DNA of 64,000 nucleotides, from positions 55,627 to 119,626 of the forward strand of contig NZ_NXLW01000006.1 of NCBI RefSeq assembly GCF_003364265.1, in the 5' to 3' direction. Below, piece by piece: positions 56,476-64,000 of the stretch. The notes below the pieces were generated by a model, which was not told where the DNA came from, did no database searches, and was given only the letters and a program-made list of their open reading frames with translations. Each line of letters begins with the position of its first letter. Position 1 is the first letter of the stretch. The stretch comes from Helicobacter aurati (GTDB lineage: Bacteria > Campylobacterota > Campylobacteria > Campylobacterales > Helicobacteraceae). A program made the translations under genes and the position numbers.

Positions 56476-57315
56476 CTAAAACGACCAAATATATTGCAAC
56501 ATAATAATATGTGTGCTATTTTTTGGCTCATACAAATTTACGTTTTGTCCTACATAATCAATTAGAGCTGCGCTTGGCGAATCCCCAATACTCCAATACT
56601 CATAAGCAAGTCGAATCGAAATTGCATTTCCCACGTCGTTTAATCGAGTAAAACCAATATACCCATTAGCACCAAAACCTTCTTTTTGTAAGGTATCTAA
56701 GTTTCCGCTAAAATGCACCCTTGTTCCCCTTGAAAGATGATGCCCAAATAAAAACCAATTAAATCCGCCCATGAAATTGAGTGCCCATGATTCAGTAAAA
56801 ATAATTTCCCCCTCTAATTGCACAGGAATAGACATATAGCCTTGCAGTCGTTCTAATGGGGTTATATCATTGCGATTAAAATAATAATGTATTCCTGATT
56901 GCAGATAGAGAGTTAAACTTTTTATCTCAAAAGGTTCTAAGAAGTTGTATCCAAATTTAAGACTTGTATGATAAAAAGAATTTGTTTCGAAAGAAGTTAC
57001 TGCCTGCCCATTTTTATCGGGATTTGCTGTGTCCAGAATACTTCCTGTATATTTACCCATAGAATAATTTGCATCTACTGCCAAATCTACTTTGAAGCCG
57101 TTTGTTATATATCCGAGATTCCCAACGATATTCAATAACGCCGTATCTATACGCATGAGAAACGCATCATTGTTTGCTGTGTTATACTCTGTATAGCGAT
57201 AGTATCCTGTGCCTATACCCAATGATTTATAGAATCCCTCTAGTTTTACACTATCTCTTCCATAGAGCAAAGTTGTTTGAAACATAGCCAATACAATAGT
57301 GAAATATTTTTTCAT
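56476..57315 (-). CDS. Outer-membrane beta-barrel protein, second of a tandem pair
   Basis: A 279-residue protein with signal peptide (MKKYFTIVLAMFQTTLLYG) and a mature part rich in alternating aromatic and polar residues, ending in aromatic Phe (LQYIWSF), the C-terminal signature of outer-membrane barrels. The start at ATG 57315 is supported by AAGGTGG eight bases upstream. An in-frame start at 57414 would overlap the preceding gene. It lies ten bases downstream of the next gene, so both share a transcript. No specific family is recognised. Confidence 0.72.
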   Translation of the reverse strand: MKKYFTIVLAMFQTTLLYGRDSVKLEGFYKSLGIGTGYYRYTEYNTANNDAFLMRIDTALLNIVGNLGYITNGFKVDLAVDANYSMGKYTGSILDTANPDKNGQAVTSFETNSFYHTSLKFGYNFLEPFEIKSLTLYLQSGIHYYFNRNDITPLERLQGYMSIPVQLEGEIIFTESWALNFMGGFNWFLFGHHLSRGTRVHFSGNLDTLQKEGFGANGYIGFTRLNDVGNAISIRLAYEYWSIGDSPSAALIDYVGQNVNLYEPKNSTHIIMLQYIWSF

Positions 57316-57325
57316 TTTGCCACCT

Positions 57326-58234
57326 TTAGAATCCAAATCCAAATTGTAATCCCGTATATAACGTATTGCTATCGGGGTATTGCACGATTGAGGTTTGATT
57401 TGCTTGAATGCCATTTGTTTCTGGAGTTGCTTTTGTGGTGAGTGTTTTTGGCTCGGCTTTATTGATGAATTGGTAAGTAACTAAGACATTTGTGAAAAAA
57501 TAAGCTCTCTTGCTGAATTTGTAGTGTATTCCTAGACCAACTTTAACTCCGTAACCAAAAATATTTTGAGATGTTAATTCTTTTTGTGTTTGAATAATGT
57601 TTGCTGTGGATGCGCCTAGTGTTAGTGTTGCGTTAGAAACGCTCAATCTCCCTAAGTATTCTATTGACCATTTCTCTCCAATTGATTTTCTTCTTTCTAG
57701 TTCGACAAAAGCATTGACAATATCCATAGAAGTGAGATACGGCACGTAAGTTGCAGCATGCAAAAGAGAGGTGGTTTCTAGTCCGACATTAATGTAACAT
57801 GTATGTTCCCAATGCCCAAATGCAGAAGCGATATTATATCCCCCTTTGCTTTCAAGCCTGATAACATAAAATAATCCTCCACTGAAACTAAGGTTGCTAA
57901 GATTTGTAGCGTTTATAGGATATTCTCCTTTTATATCGTTAGGTCCTGCACCATGACTTATGAGAAAATTTATTTTTGCATAATCTCTCCAAATCCAGCC
58001 AAGCTCACCGTTGAGCGACATTGCCACTCCATTAATATTTGTGGTACGTGCTTTGTGCTGTATATAGTCTGCACCTATACCAATACGCGCCGTAAAACCA
58101 TTTCTTTGCTCTGCGTATAAAAATTTGCAGATTAAAGACAATAAAAGAATATAGAAAGTCCTATATAAGAATCTTTTGTCTCTTGTTTCGACACAATACT
58201 GCTTTTTGTAATATGTTATATGTATTTTCTTCAC
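57326..58234 (-). CDS. Outer-membrane beta-barrel protein, first of a tandem pair
   Basis: A 302-residue protein starting from GTG 58234, with a long basic n-region and signal peptide ending about residue 41 (LYA|EQ). The mature part has glycine/aromatic-rich strand patterns (FTARIGIGADYIQ, LNGELGWIWRDY) and ends in GLQFGFGF with terminal Phe. These are barrel features common to fast-evolving Helicobacter outer-membrane proteins. The start is uncertain because no ATG is available near the signal peptide. AGG ten bases upstream supports the GTG. Confidence 0.7.
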   Translation of the reverse strand: MKKIHITYYKKQYCVETRDKRFLYRTFYILLLSLICKFLYAEQRNGFTARIGIGADYIQHKARTTNINGVAMSLNGELGWIWRDYAKINFLISHGAGPNDIKGEYPINATNLSNLSFSGGLFYVIRLESKGGYNIASAFGHWEHTCYINVGLETTSLLHAATYVPYLTSMDIVNAFVELERRKSIGEKWSIEYLGRLSVSNATLTLGASTANIIQTQKELTSQNIFGYGVKVGLGIHYKFSKRAYFFTNVLVTYQFINKAEPKTLTTKATPETNGIQANQTSIVQYPDSNTLYTGLQFGFGF

Positions 58235-58456
58235 TATTAAGAACCTGCAATATAGAGATGAGATTTATATTCTAGCAAACAAAATACGTTTAGAGATATT
58301 TGAAATAAGAAATATTCTATATAAATGTAATTTAAATATCATTAAAGTAGTGAGTTTCACAATATTGCAATAAATGAGATTCTAAGTAATTCTTAAGTAG
58401 TAATATGAGAGGGTTTATTCTTAAGATTAATTTTAGTGGAAATTCAAGAGGGGCTT

Positions 58457-58473
58457 GGGGTTATTCCAACCCC
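58457..58473 (-). terminator. Candidate terminator downstream of groEL
   Basis: GGGGTT (58457-58462) pairs with AACCCC (58468-58473) around a 5-base loop, 48 bases after the groEL stop. This is one of the few GC-rich hairpins in the window. A U-tract follows on the plus strand (CCTTTAGTTTATTT) rather than the minus, so directionality is unclear. Confidence 0.45.
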
Positions 58474-58520
58474 CCTTTAGTTTATTTAAAGAAGATGTTA
58501 TTTGATGTTGTATGGCTTGC

Positions 58521-60167
<1,647 letters not shown>

Positions 60168-60198
60168 CTAGAATATAGTAATGTTTAATGTAATATGA

Positions 60199-60468
60199 TT
60201 ATTTAAGGACGCCTAAAATGTCTTCAGATTCCAAAACAATGAAATCTTGATTATCGATTTTTACTTCATTGCCCTTGTATTTACCGAATAGCACTTTATC
60301 ATTTTTGTTGAGTTCACCTTCTTTTTCAACTTCTTTGCTCAATTCTTTAATAATACCGATGCTTGGTTTTTCTGTTGCGTTATCTGGAATGATTAAACCA
60401 GAGCTTGTTTTTTTTTCTTCTTCAACTCTTTCAACTAAAACCCTTTTGCCTAGCGGTTTAAAAGCCAT
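60199..60468 (-). CDS. groES: Co-chaperonin GroES
   Basis: GroEL lid, 89 residues. It has the core FKPLGKRVLVERVEEEKKT, the mobile loop SSGLIIPDNA and the end ESEDILGVLK. It lacks the about 27-residue His/Cys-rich nickel-binding tail of H. pylori HspA. The start is preceded by AAGGAGAT. Controlled by the CIRCE box and promoter immediately upstream. Confidence 0.97.
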   Translation of the reverse strand: MAFKPLGKRVLVERVEEEKKTSSGLIIPDNATEKPSIGIIKELSKEVEKEGELNKNDKVLFGKYKGNEVKIDNQDFIVLESEDILGVLK

Positions 60469-60500
60469 TGTGTATCTCCTTGATAAATAAAAGTTCTAAA

Positions 60501-60527
60501 TTAGCACTTAAAAAATTTAAGTGATAA
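60501..60527. promoter_or_regulatory. CIRCE operator for groESL (HrcA site)
   Basis: TTAGCACTT (60501-60509), nine bases, then AAGTGATAA (60519-60527). The consensus CIRCE is TTAGCACTC-N9-GAGTGCTAA, giving matches at 8 and 7 of 9 positions. It lies between the -10 box and the groES start, where HrcA binding would block transcription. Confidence 0.78.
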
Positions 60528-60528
60528 A

Positions 60529-60557
60529 ATACTATATATTTTTGGTTAATAAGTCAA
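60529..60557 (-). promoter_or_regulatory. groESL promoter
   Basis: On the minus strand TTGACT (60552-60557), a 17-base spacer and TAGTAT (60529-60534). The start site would fall inside or beside the CIRCE box. A vegetative promoter repressed by HrcA fits the arrangement in related species. Confidence 0.6.
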
Positions 60558-60608
60558 TATATAATATTAATAAAGTAAAGAAACTTTAGTTATATACACT
60601 AAATTTTA

Positions 60609-61688
60609 TTAAGTTTTAATATATAAATATTTATTTTTTGTTCTAAAGATTAAAAATGCAATACTATAAAGGATACAAAATATAAAAATATTAGCAATAA
60701 GAACGGCCTTCTTGTCATAATACAGCGAAGAAAGAATAGCAAAAAAGCAATAGGTAACTGCGAGGATAGCGGCTGCGCGATTCCCGAATCTAGCGTATAA
60801 AAAGAAATGCAAATGATAATTGTTTGGCTCGCAAATATGCAGGAGCAATTCGTAGAGTGAATAATTAGTTATCATTTTCCACCTAGTCCAAATGCTTGTT
60901 ACTATTTCGCAACAAGGGTAGATAAGAAGGCTTAGGATATAGAGCACGTCTAATCTATAATACTTGATTCCAATAATGACTAATGCTCCAATAATAAATC
61001 CCAATAGAAAACTTCCGCTATCGCCTAAAAAAATCTTACCGTAAGGATAATTAAAACACAGAAAGACTATTAAGATTCCAACCATTAGACTGCTTGCAAA
61101 GATAAGAAAATTTGCTTCTAGCTTACAAGCAACAAAACACAATGATACAAAGAGTATCAAACAAGTGAAACCAGCATTGCCATTAATTCCGTCGATAATA
61201 TTGATTGCATGAATATTAGTGAGTATGAATATGCAATAAACTATTATAAGCATATTGCTGGCGGTAGAATTATTTGGAGTTAAAAAACCAAAAGACATAA
61301 TAAAATAGACTATTCCAACGATTTGTAACATAATCATGAGCAATGTGTTTGCGCTTCTATTCATGTCTTTTATTAACCCGCTTGCAAGAATTATGGCAGA
61401 TGCTATATAGAGATGTACGCCAGCAAAAATGTCAATAAGCACTGTCTCTTTGTTGTATAACCTAAAAGGACAGGCAATTTCAAGAGCCGCCATAACTATT
61501 ATAATAAAGGCAATGAATATTCCTATGCCACCAAATCTTGAGGTATTTGTAGAGTGGATTTTGAATGTTTGTGGTTTTGGTTTGTCCTGCATAAATTGCA
61601 TGGTAAGTGAAAGTACATAGCCAATACCGAGTGTAAAGAGTGCAGATATAGCACCTACAATAATAAAATAATAGGACCAATTAATCAT
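60609..61688 (-). CDS. Undecaprenyl-phosphate sugar-1-phosphate transferase (WecA/MraY family)
   Basis: Polytopic inner-membrane enzyme of 359 residues with about ten helices, transferring a HexNAc-1-phosphate to undecaprenyl phosphate to begin O-antigen or related glycans. Family motifs are visible: the Asn/Asp cluster INIIDGING, FNYPYGKIFLGDSGSFLLGF (metal-binding DS), and the cytoplasmic HLHFF loop (NNYHLHFFLY). WecA is more likely than MraY because of the HLHFF form and the absence of mur neighbours. H. pylori has an equivalent WecA. Confidence 0.85.
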   Translation of the reverse strand: MINWSYYFIIVGAISALFTLGIGYVLSLTMQFMQDKPKPQTFKIHSTNTSRFGGIGIFIAFIIIVMAALEIACPFRLYNKETVLIDIFAGVHLYIASAIILASGLIKDMNRSANTLLMIMLQIVGIVYFIMSFGFLTPNNSTASNMLIIVYCIFILTNIHAINIIDGINGNAGFTCLILFVSLCFVACKLEANFLIFASSLMVGILIVFLCFNYPYGKIFLGDSGSFLLGFIIGALVIIGIKYYRLDVLYILSLLIYPCCEIVTSIWTRWKMITNYSLYELLLHICEPNNYHLHFFLYARFGNRAAAILAVTYCFFAILSSLYYDKKAVLIANIFIFCILYSIAFLIFRTKNKYLYIKT

Positions 61689-61786
61689 GGCTGATTCTCA
61701 ACCTTACTTTATTATGAACGTTTATGCGAGGCACTAGCAATATAAGTTATTTGCTATATTGACTTTTGTGTTCTTAGAATCTTCGT

Positions 61787-62569
61787 TTAGAAATATTTTC
61801 TTGTAACTAAAGAGAGAGTATAATATTTAAATTTCAGATTTTCATTATAATCAGCTATGCCATTATTACCTTGAGCATAGTGTATTTTTGTATGTAATGG
61901 CATAGTGAAACGCATTACAAATTCCATATCCTCATGTCGATAACTCGCTCCCGCGTTAATGTGGAAAGCCGTATTGATATAATCAACATTTTTTTCTTTT
62001 GTTTCTTCTCTGTTAAATATTCCTTCATTTCTTAATATAACGTTATAGTTTCTTCCCCATACACTAATGCCTACACCGCCAATTAACCCTATTGTCCCTA
62101 TGCGCAATGTAACATCTGCATTTAACGTTGCCGCACCAGCATAATTCCATAGACCTGGTTCTTTGTAGATATAATCTTCATTAATACCTGTTTCTCTAAG
62201 TTGTATTGCATTGGGGATTTTTTGATCAATGACGTACAACCACATTAAATTACCATAAAGATCAAATTCAATAATTTTAATAGGGCGCACTTTTATCCCT
62301 GCTTCTAGATTAACCCCTCCACCAAATCCATTTAAATTACATGTTGCTTCTGTGCACAAGAGTCGGTTGTCTAGAGCTACGGCAGGGTTACCATTTGGAG
62401 TAATAGTTGCTGGATAGTTGGGTATTGTGGTTTGTTGAAGTTCTCCAGGTAAAATTCCTCCAGTAACCCCTCCACCAGCATATACCAAAAAGATTTTACT
62501 GCTGACGTCTTTAGCGTATATTAATTGCAGGGAAGTAAAAGTAAGTAAAGTTATGATAAGTTTTTTCAT
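61787..62569 (-). CDS. Helicobacter-type outer-membrane protein
   Basis: A 260-residue protein with a signal peptide (MKKLIITLLTFTSLQLIYA) and a barrel-like mature part rich in Gly/Asn, ending in aromatic Phe (VTRKYF). Two cysteines (LLCTEATCNLNG) form a probable disulfide in an extracellular loop, as in many Helicobacter OMPs. GAGGGT lies just upstream of the ATG. It has the same overall design as the OMP pair at 56476-58234 but no evident sequence identity. Ligand unknown. Confidence 0.68.
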   Translation of the reverse strand: MKKLIITLLTFTSLQLIYAKDVSSKIFLVYAGGGVTGGILPGELQQTTIPNYPATITPNGNPAVALDNRLLCTEATCNLNGFGGGVNLEAGIKVRPIKIIEFDLYGNLMWLYVIDQKIPNAIQLRETGINEDYIYKEPGLWNYAGAATLNADVTLRIGTIGLIGGVGISVWGRNYNVILRNEGIFNREETKEKNVDYINTAFHINAGASYRHEDMEFVMRFTMPLHTKIHYAQGNNGIADYNENLKFKYYTLSLVTRKYF

Positions 62570-62727
62570 AGCATACCCTCAATTAAATGATTCAAATTCA
62601 GTTTATTATACTAAACAACGCGCTACATATTGTTAGAAATTACTATTTTATGAATGTTTTACTTAAGAGTAATGGAATTTTTCATAGAAAAATGTTAAAA
62701 ATTGTGTTTGATTGTTGGTTCTTGGAT

Positions 62728-62753
62728 TTACCTCTAGAACGAACTAGAGGTAA
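62728..62753. terminator. Perfect 10-base hairpin downstream of flaA
   Basis: TTACCTCTAG (62728-62737) pairs with CTAGAGGTAA (62744-62753) around a 6-base loop, 58 bases beyond the flaA stop. No U-tract follows on either strand, so a 3'-stabilising or Rho-related role is as likely as intrinsic termination. Confidence 0.4.
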
Positions 62754-62811
62754 CAAGCAGTAGTTAATCCTTCCAGCAGAAAGGAAACTAGCAAAAGCAG
62801 AACAAATCTAA

Positions 62812-64000
62812 TTAGCTAAGAAGCCTCAAAATGTTTTGTTGCACAGCATTTGCTTGTGTTAGCGCATAACTACCAGATTGCGCTAGGATATTCAGCTTAT
62901 TAAAGTTTGCAGACTCTTGAGCAAAATCTACTTCTCTAATTTGACTTTCAGCAGCTTTAACATTTACTTGTGTTACAGAAATGTTATTAACTGTTGAAAT
63001 CATTTGTCCTTGCACAGAACCTAAATCAGCTCGGATTCTATCAAGAATCTTTGTAGCAGATTCTGCAATATCCATAACAACCATTGCGCCACGCAAGGTT
63101 GTTACACCTGCTCCCAATTCTGCGCCACCACTTGCAACGACTTTATTAAAGTTTGCACCCGCTGCAGATTTAATATCTTTATTGAATGCTCCCATAGTGT
63201 CGCGCAAGTTCACCACAGCTTTAGCTACTTGTTTGTTATCAAAGCCTAAAGCTTTGTAGGGTTTTTTCGCATTAGCCGCAGACATAACAATGATATCCCG
63301 TGCGTCAAGTCTTGTAAGAGACAATCGTCCATAGTTTTCAGAGCCTTTGCCATCTAGTTTCTGTCCACCATTCATGGATTTCACTGAAACGTCCGCTACT
63401 TTACCATCTTGTCCCTTTTGGTTTTTTCCAATAGAGATTTTGATACCTCGACCATCAATGCTTCGTAAGGTTAATCTACCTCTCTCATCTGTAAAAGCCT
63501 CAACGCCTGTTTGGTTTGTTGCCGCATTAAATGCCTGCACTAAACGACCATCAGAATCCCCAGCCTTAATATTGATAATATCGCCGAGTGTAATCCCATT
63601 GATAATAATATTAGACATAGTTCCAGATTTTATTGCTTCATCAGAAGTTGAAATGACATTAGCCACTGCACGAATGCCTGTTCTGTCTGAAGTTTTATTA
63701 ATTACTTCAGCTAAAGCACCAATACCTGTTCCAACACTTGTAGAGATTTTTACAGATTGTAGTCTGACATCATTGACGCCGTCTACGTTTTTGAACACAG
63801 CATTAACCGTTCCAGAAGCAGTGATGTTACCGCCTGTCATGATTCTCACCTGCCCAATCTTATCACTTGTTGTTGCCCCAATTGAAGCCTTAATAGATTC
63901 GTTAGAGTATGCACCAACTTGAAACTCTTTGTTTGTAAAAGAACCAGAGAGTAACTTCTGACCATTGAAAGAAGTAGTATTACCAATCATATCAAGACCT
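62812..64000 (-). CDS. flaA: Flagellin FlaA, N-terminus beyond window
   Basis: Major flagellar filament protein; the last 395 or so residues are present and the reading frame is open to the edge at 64000. It contains [16 protein letters not shown] and [22 protein letters not shown], a variable central region, and the conserved C-terminal helix ending [11 protein letters not shown]. The pattern follows H. pylori FlaA through most of its length. Its promoter (sigma-28 expected) lies outside the window. FliW at 55175 is its likely regulator. Confidence 0.93.
   Translation of the reverse strand, partial: GLDMIGNTTSFNGQKLLSGSFTNKEFQVGAYSNESIKASIGATTSDKIGQVRIMTGGNITASGTVNAVFKNVDGVNDVRLQSVKISTSVGTGIGALAEVINKTSDRTGIRAVANVISTSDEAIKSGTMSNIIINGITLGDIINIKAGDSDGRLVQAFNAATNQTGVEAFTDERGRLTLRSIDGRGIKISIGKNQKGQDGKVADVSVKSMNGGQKLDGKGSENYGRLSLTRLDARDIIVMSAANAKKPYKALGFDNKQVAKAVVNLRDTMGAFNKDIKSAAGANFNKVVASGGAELGAGVTTLRGAMVVMDIAESATKILDRIRADLGSVQGQMISTVNNISVTQVNVKAAESQIREVDFAQESANFNKLNILAQSGSYALTQANAVQQNILRLLS

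Overview
The window is an AT-rich chromosomal segment from a Helicobacter, most likely an enterohepatic type. Four points support this. RpoB and RpoC are fused in one 2887-codon reading frame, a hallmark of Helicobacter and Wolinella. The partial flagellin at the right edge follows Helicobacter FlaA closely. Gene neighbourhoods such as minC-lpxC, bamD beside lon and fliW2, and the HP1104-type alcohol dehydrogenase match H. pylori. GroES lacks the His/Cys-rich tail that marks H. pylori HspA. The species cannot be fixed from sequence reading alone. No rRNA genes, insertion sequences, prophage or CRISPR arrays were seen.

Layout. 1-289: partial secreted protein (-). 573-5563: the cbb3 cytochrome oxidase operon ccoNOQP, followed by a DUF4006-type protein, an unlisted 35-residue membrane peptide, a TPM-domain protein and a FixH-like protein. 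5912-8124: ung and gatB (-). 8327-8976: five tRNA genes (Ala, Lys, Glu, Val, Asp). 9077-12758: DHH phosphoesterase, a Mur-ligase-N-domain-like unknown, and cmoB. 12786-14624: htpG (-). 14846-17510: fabD-minC-lpxC. 17707-34740: the tRNA-Thr/Tyr/Gly/Thr-tuf-rpmG-tRNA-Trp-secE-nusG-rplKAJL-rpoBC-rpsLG-fusA block. 34955-36423: a glycosyltransferase and a heptose-bisphosphate-phosphatase-like gene inserted between the str-type and S10 clusters. 36577-47532: the S10-spc ribosomal cluster through secY, map and infA, without rpmD and without the rpmJ/alpha part. 47618-47908: FlhB C-terminal-domain paralog. 48166-51545: alcohol dehydrogenase, a DUF285 25-residue-repeat lipoprotein and galU. 51576-56285: lon, bamD, fliW2 and a lipoprotein. 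56476-58234: two tandem outer-membrane proteins. 58521-60468: groESL under a CIRCE operator. 60609-64000: wecA-like transferase, another outer-membrane protein and the 3' part of flaA.

Most of the window is information-processing machinery. The accessory interest lies in four places. First, a (AT)11 tract at the centre of a perfect 44-bp palindrome lies inside the glycosyltransferase gene and would act as a frame-shifting switch if its length varies. Second, the repeat lipoprotein has nearly identical 150-bp-spaced DNA segments. Third, the small membrane genes downstream of ccoP look like an oxidase subunit/assembly module. Fourth, several housekeeping proteins (Lon, MinC, FabD) carry Ser/Lys/Asp-rich linker expansions. 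Several regulatory elements are readable: a CIRCE box over the groESL start region, strong TTGACT-N17-TATAAT promoters ahead of tRNA clusters, an rplJ leader, and hairpins between rplL and rpoB.
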